64,000 nt of DNA, taken from the NCBI RefSeq assembly GCF_032878875.1, contig NZ_CP118157.1, positions 2,294,001 to 2,358,000 on the forward strand, in the 5' to 3' direction. Made by a program: the position numbers and the translations under genes. Positions 52,015 through 59,631 of this stretch are shown one piece after another. Origin of the DNA: Microbacterium sp. AB (GTDB lineage: Bacteria; Actinomycetota; Actinomycetes; Actinomycetales; Microbacteriaceae). Below the pieces are notes generated by a model. The model was not told the DNA's origin, did not search any database, and saw only the letters and a list, made by a program, of their open reading frames with translations. How positions within the stretch are numbered: the first letter of the stretch is position 1; every line of letters starts with the position of its first letter.

Positions 52015-52105
52015 CAGGCGCACCACAGGTTCTCCTGACGGCCAACCTTCCGACCTCGTAGTCCGCTGACCGTCTCGACACCACTGCAGATTCTCCTGGC
52101 GCACC
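52015..52105 (+). repeat. Direct repeats upstream of the ardC-primase operon
   Basis: CAGRTTCTCCTGRCG occurs at 52026-52040 and 52087-52101, 61 bases apart; each copy contains the inverted pair CAGG/CCTG or near it. GGCGCACC also occurs twice, at 52017 and 52098. They lie 60-140 bases before a gene set that includes a primase-polymerase, so they are candidates for operator sites or a plasmid-like replication origin of the excised element. Confidence 0.45.
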
Positions 52106-52161
52106 TTATCGATGCACCGCCGCCCTCTCCAGGGCGTGCAGGCGACGCCGGGAGGAGGTCG

Positions 52162-53253
52162 ATGATGGCGACGGACGAGGAGGCACGGGCTGCGCGGGAA
52201 GCGAAGCTCGAGCAGCTTCATGAGCGGGTGACGGCTGCGGTCGATCAGCTCGTGTCGGGTGAGGACTGGAAGCATGCGCTGGAGTTCGCTGCCCGGTTCC
52301 GGGCGCGGTCGTTCCTCAACGCGCTGTTGATCTTCTCCCAGCACCTCGATGCCTTCGACGCTGGCCGCGTCGCCTCGCCGGAGCCGTCCTACGTAGCCGG
52401 GTACAAGCAGTGGCAGTCCCTGGGCCGTCAGGTGGAGCGGGGCCAGCCGGGCTACGTGATCTTCGCTCCCGTGACGAGACGGTTCGCGTCGAGCAACCCG
52501 GCCGATCCCGATTCGTGGCACCGGCTGGGCCGGTTCGAGAAGCCGAGGCCCGGAGAGGTCGTGCGCTCGCGCATGGTGGGTGCGAAGCCCGCCTACGTGT
52601 GGGACGTGTCGCAGACCAGCGGTGATGCCGTGCCCGAGCGCCCGACGCCGACGCTGCTGGAAGGCCAGGCACCCGCGAGCTTGTGGGAGGGGCTGGCCGC
52701 GCTGGTGGAGGCCGAGGGGTTCGCGGTGCTGCGTGTGGAGCACGAGGGCATGATCCGCGGCGCGAACGGATTGACCGACTACGCGAACCGCACGGTCGCC
52801 GTGCGCACGAACATGGACGATGCGGCGCAGGTGAAGACGCTCGCGCACGAGCTGGCGCATGTGAAGCTGCACGGTCCCCACAATCCCGGCGCGACCGGGC
52901 ATCGCGGGATCGGCGAGGTCGAGGCCGAGTCCGTGGCGCTGATGATCGGTGCCGCGCACGGCATGGACACCACCGCCTACACGATCCCGTATGTCTCGGG
53001 CTGGGCAGGGACGGTCGAGGACAAGGAGCCGACCGAGGTCGTGCAGGCCACCGGCGAGCGAGTCCGTAAGGCCGCCGGGACGATCCTCGACGCGCTCGAC
53101 ACCGCGCAGGTCGGCACCGGCGACCCGCCCGGTCTGACCCGCGAGCCCGCCGCGACACCGCGCGGAGCCGGCTCGGAGCGGACCGCCTCCGCGCCGGTCG
53201 ATCCGGTGCGTTCGTCTCGTGCCGCCGACTCCGTGGTGAGGAGTCTGTCATGA
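52162..53253 (+). CDS. ArdC-like antirestriction/metallopeptidase protein
   Basis: A 363-residue protein with an ArdC-type N-terminal ssDNA-binding half (FAARFRARSFLNALLIFSQH, YVAGYKQWQSLGRQVERGQPG, VIFAPVTRRF) and a zinc-peptidase half with HExxH in VKTLAHELAHVKLHG and the downstream Glu in EVEAESVALMIGAAHG. Such proteins travel on conjugative elements to shield incoming DNA from host restriction. GGGAGGAGG precedes the ATG. It starts the conjugation operon and overlaps the primase gene (ATGA at 53250). Confidence 0.88.
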   Translation: MMATDEEARAAREAKLEQLHERVTAAVDQLVSGEDWKHALEFAARFRARSFLNALLIFSQHLDAFDAGRVASPEPSYVAGYKQWQSLGRQVERGQPGYVIFAPVTRRFASSNPADPDSWHRLGRFEKPRPGEVVRSRMVGAKPAYVWDVSQTSGDAVPERPTPTLLEGQAPASLWEGLAALVEAEGFAVLRVEHEGMIRGANGLTDYANRTVAVRTNMDDAAQVKTLAHELAHVKLHGPHNPGATGHRGIGEVEAESVALMIGAAHGMDTTAYTIPYVSGWAGTVEDKEPTEVVQATGERVRKAAGTILDALDTAQVGTGDPPGLTREPAATPRGAGSERTASAPVDPVRSSRAADSVVRSLS

Positions 53254-54176
53254 GCGTTGCCAGCGTCCTCGCCTCGCTCAACGGCCTGTCGTTGCCGCAC
53301 GCCGCGGCTCGTCTCGCGGCGGCGGAGGTACCGGTTTTCCCGTGCGTGCCTGGGGCGAAGAACCCGCTGCTGAAGCCGGACGAGGAGAACCCGAAGTCCC
53401 GCCCTGGCGGCTTCCGGATGGCTACCACCAATGCTCGGCAGGTCGCGGCGTGGTGGCGTCGGTGGCCGTCTGCGAACATCGGCGTCCCGACCGGCACCAC
53501 GTCCGGGGTCGATGTCGTCGATGTGGACCGCAAGCCCGGCGGCGACGGCTTCGTCGCGTTCGAGCGCGCCCGTCGTGCCGGGCTGTTGCCGGGTTGGCTG
53601 GGCGTGGTGCGTTCCGCGTCGGGCGGTGCGCACTTCTACCTCCCGGCCGATCCGGACCGGCCGCAGCGATCGTGGCAGGCGGCGAAGGCGCACGTGGACT
53701 TCCGTGGCGACGGCGGCTACATCATCGTCCCACCCTCGGTCATCGTTGTCGGCGAGCATCGCAAGGGCTATGAGTTGATCGCCCCCGCCACGGGAAAGAT
53801 CGCCCCGGTCGACGCGGCGGCACTGCGGGACTTTCTCGACCCGCGCCCCGAACCTGCCGTGCACCGGGTGAGTGGCCCGATCCGCTCGGGGGACGCGCAG
53901 CGATTGGCGGCCTGGGTGGCCATGCGTGCCGAGGGCGAGCGCAACCGGGGCCTGTTCTGGGCCTCGTGCCGCCTGGCCGAGGCGGGCCTATCGCTACCGG
54001 AGATGGTCGATGTCCTAGCCCCGGCCGGCGAACGGGCCGGGCTACCGCCACGCGAGGTCGAGACGACGATCCGCTCCGCCTACCGTTCCGTTCACGTCCA
54101 GCCCGCAGTATCCACCGCCGGGCAGGGCGATGCCTCGCGGCGGGTGCCGCGTCTTGCGGGGCAGGTGCTCTCATGA
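53250..54176 (+). CDS. Bifunctional DNA primase/polymerase (AEP-type)
   Basis: A 308-residue archaeo-eukaryotic primase-type protein: AARLAAAEVPVFPCVPGAKNPLL, the metal site in SGVDVVDVDRKPGGDG, SASGGAHFYLPADP and VDFRGDGGYIIVPPSVI. The C-terminal part has the helical RNRGLFWASCRLAEAG segment. Likely primes complementary-strand synthesis or element replication after transfer. Four-base overlaps with the genes on both sides. Confidence 0.88.
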   Translation: MSVASVLASLNGLSLPHAAARLAAAEVPVFPCVPGAKNPLLKPDEENPKSRPGGFRMATTNARQVAAWWRRWPSANIGVPTGTTSGVDVVDVDRKPGGDGFVAFERARRAGLLPGWLGVVRSASGGAHFYLPADPDRPQRSWQAAKAHVDFRGDGGYIIVPPSVIVVGEHRKGYELIAPATGKIAPVDAAALRDFLDPRPEPAVHRVSGPIRSGDAQRLAAWVAMRAEGERNRGLFWASCRLAEAGLSLPEMVDVLAPAGERAGLPPREVETTIRSAYRSVHVQPAVSTAGQGDASRRVPRLAGQVLS

Positions 54177-54844
54177 ACCCGCAGGCGCCGGCGAGGACGC
54201 GGGGCGGGCGGGTCGCGGTGGCGACGGCGGTTGCCGGGACGGTACTCATCGCGGCCGGCGCGTTCTGGCTCTCCTTCACCGCCCTGGCGGACCTCGCTCG
54301 CCGTTCCGGCATCGACGCGGGGCAGGCGTGGGCGTGGCCGCTCATCGTGGACGGCATCATCGTCGTCTCGACCGTCGCTGTTGTCGCGCTCGCCCGGCAG
54401 CGATCGGCCTTGTACCCGTGGGCGCTGCTCGCCGCCGGCGCCCTCGTCTCGGTGACCGCGAACGCGATCCACGCCGTCGTCGCCGCCGATGCCGATGTGC
54501 CGGGGGTGCTCGCCGCGTCCGTCGCGGCGGTGCCGCCGCTGGTGCTCCTGGCGATCACGCACCTCACCGTCATCCTCACCCGCCCGGCATCCGAGGGCGC
54601 CACGCCGCCCCTCGCCGACGAAGACAAGACGGCGCCGGAGCGCGGTCGGCCTGAGTTGCAGGCCGTCATTCCAGAGCCAGAGCCGGAGCAGGCGCCAGTG
54701 CGGGAGCTGGCGGCGCGGCTGAGGGCCGAGGAGGGCTGGTCTAACAAAGCGATCGCCCGGCACCTCGGCGTGCACCCCTCCACCGTGGGCCGCTGGTTCG
54801 CGCGGCCCGAACTCACCACCCGTGACGAACAGGAGACGCTATGA
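54173..54844 (+). CDS. DUF2637/SpdB-like membrane protein with C-terminal helix-turn-helix
   Basis: A 223-residue protein with four membrane segments (VAVATAVAGTVLIAAGAFWL through PPLVLLAITHLTVIL), the DUF2637 pattern of Streptomyces plasmid-spread (Spd) proteins, and a cytoplasmic tail ending in a helix-turn-helix (GWSNKAIARHLGVHPSTVGRWF). The fusion of a membrane domain to a DNA-binding tail suggests tethering of element DNA at the membrane. It overlaps both neighbours by ATGA. Confidence 0.8.
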   Translation: MNPQAPARTRGGRVAVATAVAGTVLIAAGAFWLSFTALADLARRSGIDAGQAWAWPLIVDGIIVVSTVAVVALARQRSALYPWALLAAGALVSVTANAIHAVVAADADVPGVLAASVAAVPPLVLLAITHLTVILTRPASEGATPPLADEDKTAPERGRPELQAVIPEPEPEQAPVRELAARLRAEEGWSNKAIARHLGVHPSTVGRWFARPELTTRDEQETL

Positions 54845-55293
54845 ACGACGACCGGAACGCGAACATCGAGCCCACAGCCACAGCCACAGCCACGGCCCTG
54901 CGCGAGCGCGATCAGGACCGTGCCGATGAGACGCCGCGTGAAAGCGAGGCGTCGGCGCTGGCCCGGCACCGCGACCCGTCACTGACCAAGGACTCGAAGG
55001 CGAAGGACGCGGCCAGGAAGGCACGGCCGGGGGTGGAGTGGGTGCGGCCGACCGACCTCGTGGCGTCGCACTCGGCGCGGATGGCGGGGCGGGGCATCGG
55101 CTTCCAGGCCGAGCTCGCCCGCCGCGCCCGCAGGGTACCGGGCCAGGCGTACCGGGCGACGAGGACCGGGGCGCGGTCGGGTGCGCGGTTCGTGAGCGAG
55201 CGCGCGCGGAAGCTGCCTCCGGTGACCGCGTTCGGCCGCGGTGGCGGGGAGCGGTTCTCGTGGGTGTCACGCTCCGGGATCGGGCTGGGGTAG
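54841..55293 (+). CDS. Hypothetical basic ICE protein
   Basis: A 150-residue hydrophilic, Arg/Ala-rich protein without recognised domain. It has a Thr-Ala repeat at residues 12-19 from a (CACAGC)n-type tract, then RKARPGVEWVRPTDLVASHSARMAGRG. The start overlaps the SpdB-like gene (ATGA). Its high charge and place among DNA-transfer genes are compatible with DNA binding, but the function is unknown. Confidence 0.65.
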   Translation: MNDDRNANIEPTATATATALRERDQDRADETPRESEASALARHRDPSLTKDSKAKDAARKARPGVEWVRPTDLVASHSARMAGRGIGFQAELARRARRVPGQAYRATRTGARSGARFVSERARKLPPVTAFGRGGGERFSWVSRSGIGLG

Positions 55294-55345
55294 CCGCCGT
55301 GCACGCATCCGGCCGATCCGTGAGTACGCCTGCTGGGGAGCGTGT

Positions 55346-55361
55346 GCGCACCTGCCTGTCA
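55346..55361 (+). repeat. ICE motif copy 2
   Basis: GCGCACCTGCCTGTCA, 12 bases before the gene at 55374 and running straight into its AGGAGGTG ribosome-binding site. It matches the copies at 32376 and 61576. Confidence 0.55.
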
Positions 55362-55373
55362 GGAGGTGCCCTG

Positions 55374-56234
55374 ATGCAGACGACCACTGGCACGAGAACC
55401 GAACGGAATCGTTTCGAGAACTCGGAGGCGCTGCGCGCCCTGCTGAACCGGCTTCACCGAGCCGGCCGCGGGGCGTGGCGGAACGACCCGGAGGCGGCGG
55501 CGCTGATGGAGCACGCCGCGAACAAGTACGCCGCCCTCGCCCGCAAGCACGGCCTCGACCCGTGGGAAGCCGCATCGGCCGCGTTCGAGGCGATGCGGGG
55601 AGCCGCGACGCGCCGAGCGGAGGACCCGTGGGCGGTGGTGACGCGGGCGGTACAGGTGACCTGCACCGCCGAAGAACGCGGCAATGGGCTGCTGTGCTCC
55701 GTCCACCAGGCCCGCCGCCCGAAGTATTCGGTGTTCCACGACGCGGAGCGGTTCAGCGACCGCGAGAACCCCCTGCCCGACTACCACCCGGCATTCTGCT
55801 TCGACCCGTTCACCGACACCGACGACCTGGACGACGAGCGTCCGGTGCGGGAGCGGCCGATGAACGTCACCGCCGCCGTCGAGGACACGATCGCGTTCCT
55901 CTCGTGGGTCGGCTGGGCCCCCTCGACAGCACGCGCGGTAGTTGAATACATCACCACGCGGCTGGCGGAGTCAGTGTCGCGGGCGTCGGCGTTCGAGGTG
56001 CTGCGCCGCGACCGGCAGGCCCGCGCCCTCCTCGACCTGCCGGGTGCGTCGTGGACGGCGCTGCTGCGGATCATGCTCGGCAACCCCGACCCGACCCTCG
56101 CGCACACGAACGCCGGGCGCGGGATGCTCCGCCGCCTGCTGATCGGCCAGCCGCTGCGAGCACTCCTCACAGACGACGACCTCGTCATCACCGCCGGGCT
56201 CGCCGCCCCACGCATCGGGAACGACGAGTCATGA
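55374..56234 (+). CDS. Conserved ICE protein of unknown function
   Basis: A 286-residue soluble protein. The first half is helical (EALRALLNRLHRAGRGAWRNDPEAAALMEHAANKYAALARKHGLDPWEAASAAFEAM); the middle has YHPAFCFDPFTDTDD and the end MLRRLLIGQPLRALLTDDDLVI. I do not recognise a catalytic motif; similar proteins seem to occur before parB-like genes in actinobacterial elements. The ATG at 55374 has a strong AGGAGGTG. It overlaps the ParB-like gene by four bases. Confidence 0.7.
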   Translation: MQTTTGTRTERNRFENSEALRALLNRLHRAGRGAWRNDPEAAALMEHAANKYAALARKHGLDPWEAASAAFEAMRGAATRRAEDPWAVVTRAVQVTCTAEERGNGLLCSVHQARRPKYSVFHDAERFSDRENPLPDYHPAFCFDPFTDTDDLDDERPVRERPMNVTAAVEDTIAFLSWVGWAPSTARAVVEYITTRLAESVSRASAFEVLRRDRQARALLDLPGASWTALLRIMLGNPDPTLAHTNAGRGMLRRLLIGQPLRALLTDDDLVITAGLAAPRIGNDES

Positions 56235-57313
56235 GTACGCCGCTGGAGGGCCGTATCGAGCTGGAGCGTGCGGTCGATTCGATCATCGTCGGAGCGCGGC
56301 ACCGGCACGACCACGGCGACCTGACCCCGTTGGTCGAATCGATCCGCCGCCACGGGCTGCTGCAGCCGATCACGGTCACCCTCGACGGGCACCTGATCTG
56401 CGGAGCCCGACGGCTGGCGGCGATCAAGCTGCTCGGCATCAAGACCGTCAACGTGTGGGTGCGCTCTGGGGTCTCCGATCGGCTCGGGCAGCTCCTCGCG
56501 GAGCAGGACGACAACCAGCTCCACAAGCCCCTCACCCAGCTCGAAGCCGCCGCCCTCTACCGCGAGCTGAAGACCCTGCTGGCCGAGGACGCCGCACGCC
56601 GACAGGAGGCCACCCGCTTCCGGCAGGCCGGCGACGGCGGAGAAGACGGTTCCGGCAATTTGCCGGAACCGTGGGACACCCCGGTCGGTGAGGCCCGCGT
56701 GCAAGCGGCCCGCATGGTCACCGGCCGCGACTCCCACAAGACGCTGGAGCGCATCGGCCGGATCGAGGACATCGCCAACGATGCGTCCCAGCCCGCCTCG
56801 GTGCGTCGACAAGCCGCGGAGGAGGTCGCACGACTGCGGGCAGGCGGCAGCGTGTACCCGTCGCACCTGCGCGTGAACGCGGAGCTGTCGCTGGCGGAGC
56901 TCGACCAGCTCGCCGCCGACCCGGCCCAGTCTGCCGGGCTCCGCGAGCAGGCCCGTACCGAAGCCGAGACGGTGCGGGCCGCGGAGCGGGAGGCACGGGC
57001 CGCGGAGCTGGAGCAGTTGGCGCAGGCCGCGCTCGCCCGGGTCAAGGCCGCCAAGGCCGCCGGAAAGAAGAAGCCAAAGCGGCCCACGCTGACGGCGGTG
57101 AAGACCGGCGAGCCGGTGCCGTTCCCGCTCACCGTGTTCCTTGCCACCTGGGACGACATGGCCCACTGGTGGACCCACTACGACCCGGCCGGCGTAGGCC
57201 CGGCACTCACCGCCGAGCAGTGGGCCGGCTTCGAGCAGACCGTTCTCGGCACTGTCGCATTCGCTGACGCCGCCCGCGTTGCACGGCAGAACCGGGCCGA
57301 GCACATCGCCTGA
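56231..57313 (+). CDS. ParB/Sulfiredoxin-domain DNA-binding protein
   Basis: A 360-residue protein with the ParB N-terminal nuclease/CTPase-like domain (DSIIVGARHRHDHGDLTPLVESIRRHGLLQPITV, GHLICGARRLAAIKLLGIKTVNVWVR) and a long helical C-terminal region with repeated Ala/Glu heptads (REQARTEAETVRAAEREARAAELEQL). The GERR-equivalent box is GARR. It may help partition or regulate the excised circular ICE; no ParA is adjacent. Confidence 0.82.
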   Translation: MSTPLEGRIELERAVDSIIVGARHRHDHGDLTPLVESIRRHGLLQPITVTLDGHLICGARRLAAIKLLGIKTVNVWVRSGVSDRLGQLLAEQDDNQLHKPLTQLEAAALYRELKTLLAEDAARRQEATRFRQAGDGGEDGSGNLPEPWDTPVGEARVQAARMVTGRDSHKTLERIGRIEDIANDASQPASVRRQAAEEVARLRAGGSVYPSHLRVNAELSLAELDQLAADPAQSAGLREQARTEAETVRAAEREARAAELEQLAQAALARVKAAKAAGKKKPKRPTLTAVKTGEPVPFPLTVFLATWDDMAHWWTHYDPAGVGPALTAEQWAGFEQTVLGTVAFADAARVARQNRAEHIA

Positions 57314-57336
57314 ACCGCGGATGTGGGTGCCGTCGT

Positions 57337-57352
57337 GTGCACCTTCCTGGCG
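57337..57352 (+). repeat. ICE motif, degenerate copy 4
   Basis: GTGCACCTTCCTGGCG matches the consensus GCGCACCTGNCTGKCA at 13 of 16 positions and lies 42 bases before the start at 57395, a location like that of the other copies. It may be a decayed site or chance. Confidence 0.35.
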
Positions 57353-57394
57353 ACCACGCATCCGCTGTTGCCGTCCGGGAAGGACCTCGTGCTC

Positions 57395-58093
57395 ATGGAC
57401 CCCGCCTCGCCTGACGACCGCCGCCGTCGTCGCATGCTAATCGCCGCTACTGGCGGTGGACTGGCCCTGCTCATCCTCGTCGGAGCCGGCATCTACGGAC
57501 TCGTCCGCGGCCCCGCCGCCCCGACCGACCCGATGCCGAGCGGGCGGCCTTCCACCACCGCCCCGGTCACGCCAAGCCCGACGCCAGACGGAGAGCTCGA
57601 GCCGTTGGATCAGAGCCTCGGGCCGGTGGCGTTCGCCCAAGCGGTCGCGCAGGCGCTGTTCACCTGGGACACGACGACCGGGCACGCTCCTTCGGACTAC
57701 GCGCAGGTGCTCGCGGACGCCGCGCACGGCAGCGAGGCCGACGCTTTCGTCGGTGACGTGCGGGCCTACCTTCCGACGAACGATGCGTGGGCGCAGCTCC
57801 GCCAGTACGCCACGCGCCAGTGGCTGACCATCGACGAAGTGTTCGTCCCGGAGGCGTGGGAGACCGCGGTCGAGCAAGCTGCCCCAGGTCAGATACCGGC
57901 TGGCGCGGTCTCCTACACGATCGAGGGCACACGGCACCGGGACGGCATCTTGGGCACCGATCCGGTCGAGGCATCCCGCCCGGTCTCCTTCACCGTGTTC
58001 CTCGCCTGTACCCCGCCTTCGCCCGGTCGCGGTGCCGGTTCGGGGTCGTGCGAGGTGCTGCGGCTCTCGCAGCTCGACAACCCGCTGCGCTGA
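57395..58093 (+). CDS. Conjugal transfer protein, TcpC/VirB8-like
   Basis: A 232-residue single-pass membrane protein: short basic cytoplasmic start (PASPDDRRRRRMLIAATGGG), one membrane helix (LALLILVGAGIYGLVRG), a Pro/Thr linker and an extracellular NTF2-like domain (AFAQAVAQALFTWDTTTGHAPSDY, AVSYTIEGTRHRDGI). That layout matches TcpC/VirB8 scaffold proteins of type IV secretion. The ATG at 57395 is preceded by GGAAGGA; an upstream GTG extension would run through the motif region and is less likely. Confidence 0.75.
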   Translation: MDPASPDDRRRRRMLIAATGGGLALLILVGAGIYGLVRGPAAPTDPMPSGRPSTTAPVTPSPTPDGELEPLDQSLGPVAFAQAVAQALFTWDTTTGHAPSDYAQVLADAAHGSEADAFVGDVRAYLPTNDAWAQLRQYATRQWLTIDEVFVPEAWETAVEQAAPGQIPAGAVSYTIEGTRHRDGILGTDPVEASRPVSFTVFLACTPPSPGRGAGSGSCEVLRLSQLDNPLR

Positions 58094-58108
58094 GCCGGGT
58101 GGTCTGCT

Positions 58109-59287
58109 GTGAAGAAGTTCGCGCTCCTCGCCCTCACGCTGCTGCTGCTCGGGCCTTCCACGGCGCTGCTGGGCGTCGCCACGCTCGGCGGCACCTCTGC
58201 GACCGCCGCCGTCTGCACACCTGGGTCGCTCAATGTCGGCCCGATCCCGGACTCGCTGACCGCCACCACCCGTAACGGGGAGACGGTCACGCTGAACCGG
58301 ACCCAGCTCACCCACGCCGCGACGATCATCACGGTCGGCGGCCAGACCGCCGGCGTCGGCCGCGACGGCGTGGTCATCGCGCTCATGGCCGCGCTCACCG
58401 AGTCGACCCTGCGGATGCTCGCCAACACGAGCGCCTACCCCGAGTCCGCGAACTACCCCAACGACGGGAACGGATCAGACCACGACTCCCTCGGCCTGTT
58501 CCAGATGCGGCCCGCCAGCGGGTGGGGCACGGTCTCCGAGCTCATGGACCCGGACTACCAAGCTCGAGCCTTCTACGGCGGCGAGTCCGGCCCGAACTAT
58601 CCCTCGCCGCGGGGCCTGCTCGATATCCCCGGCTGGCAGCACATGGACCCCGGAGAGGCCGCGCAGGCGGTCGAGGTCAGCGCTTACCCGGACAGGTATC
58701 AGAACTATCAGCCGGTGGCCGAAGCGATCCTCGCCGCGCTCACCCGCCCCGCCCCCTCCGGCCACGGCGGCGACAGCGGCGAGGCGCCGGTCGTGCCCGA
58801 GACGACGCGCATCGTGTTCCCGCTTCCCGAGGGCACCTGGGTCAGGACGAGCCCGTTCGGTTGGCGCAGCGACCCGATCACTGGCGAACGCCGCTTCCAC
58901 GCAGGCAGCGACTTCGCCGCACCCGACGGCACCCCCATCTACGCCGTCGCAGATGGCGTCGTGGTGCGCGCGGACTACACCGATGCGGGCGGCGGAGTCA
59001 TCGTCGTCGAGCACACCGTCCACAGCGAGCGGGTCGCGTCGATGTACGTGCACATGTGGTCGCACGGCTTCCACGTCGTGGAAGGCGACACCGTGGCCGC
59101 GGGCCAGCACATCGGTGACGTCGGCTCCTCGGGACACTCGACCGGCCCGCACCTCCACCTGCAGATCCACCCCGGCGGCGCAGGCGCCGAGGCGGTGGAC
59201 TCCGACACCTGGCTCACCCAGCACGGAGCCGAGGGCATCACTGGCGGCGAGGCCGCACCCGCCACCTGCACCGCCGGAGGTGCGTGA
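58109..59287 (+). CDS. Cell-wall hydrolase with lytic-transglycosylase-like and M23 peptidase domains
   Basis: A 392-residue exported enzyme that opens peptidoglycan for the conjugation channel. Signal peptide/anchor at residues 1-34; then a VirB1-like segment (DGVVIALMAALTESTLRMLAN, DHDSLGLFQMRPASGWG) and an M23 domain with zinc ligands in GERRFHAGSDFAAPDGTPIYAVADG and GPHLHLQIHPGG. GTG start at 58109 with the MKKFALLALTLLLLG-type leader. Overlaps the DUF6112 gene. Confidence 0.9.
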   Translation: MKKFALLALTLLLLGPSTALLGVATLGGTSATAAVCTPGSLNVGPIPDSLTATTRNGETVTLNRTQLTHAATIITVGGQTAGVGRDGVVIALMAALTESTLRMLANTSAYPESANYPNDGNGSDHDSLGLFQMRPASGWGTVSELMDPDYQARAFYGGESGPNYPSPRGLLDIPGWQHMDPGEAAQAVEVSAYPDRYQNYQPVAEAILAALTRPAPSGHGGDSGEAPVVPETTRIVFPLPEGTWVRTSPFGWRSDPITGERRFHAGSDFAAPDGTPIYAVADGVVVRADYTDAGGGVIVVEHTVHSERVASMYVHMWSHGFHVVEGDTVAAGQHIGDVGSSGHSTGPHLHLQIHPGGAGAEAVDSDTWLTQHGAEGITGGEAAPATCTAGGA

Positions 59288-59553
59288 TGGACGTGTTCCC
59301 CGACTTCGGCGGCGTCGGCGGCGCCGCAGACCTCCGCGCCATCGTCGGCGCGCTGCTCATGTTCGTGCTCGCCACCGCCGTGCTCATGCTCATCGTCTGC
59401 GCCATCATCTGGGCGATCGCCTCCTCCAGCGGCAACTACCAGGCCGCGACCAAAGCCCGCACCGGGCTGTTCGTCGCCCTCGGCGCGGCGGCGCTGGCCG
59501 GCGCCGGAGTCACCTGGGTGAACTTCCTCCTTGACGTAGGGGCGGGACTGTAG
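59287..59553 (+). CDS. DUF6112 family small membrane protein (1)
   Basis: An 88-residue protein with two membrane segments (AIVGALLMFVLATAVLMLIVCAIIWAI and TGLFVALGAAALAGAGVTWVNFLLDVG) separated by SSSGNYQAATKAR. Small two-span proteins of this type occur in actinobacterial type IV secretion loci and recall VirB2-like pilins. GGAGGTG precedes the ATG; a GTG one codon earlier is possible. Paralogue of the gene at 61630. Confidence 0.8.
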   Translation: MDVFPDFGGVGGAADLRAIVGALLMFVLATAVLMLIVCAIIWAIASSSGNYQAATKARTGLFVALGAAALAGAGVTWVNFLLDVGAGL

Positions 59554-59631
59554 CTGCTCGATCGTGTTGAGCCAATCGGTGGCGGCGTCCGGCGCGGCCA
59601 CCGCATCGGACCGATACGAACGTATTGTGTG

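Noticed and set aside
54865..54900. Hexanucleotide (CACAGC)-type repeats as a phase-variation switch
   Set aside because: Repeat unit is a multiple of three, so length changes stay in frame and only add Thr-Ala pairs.
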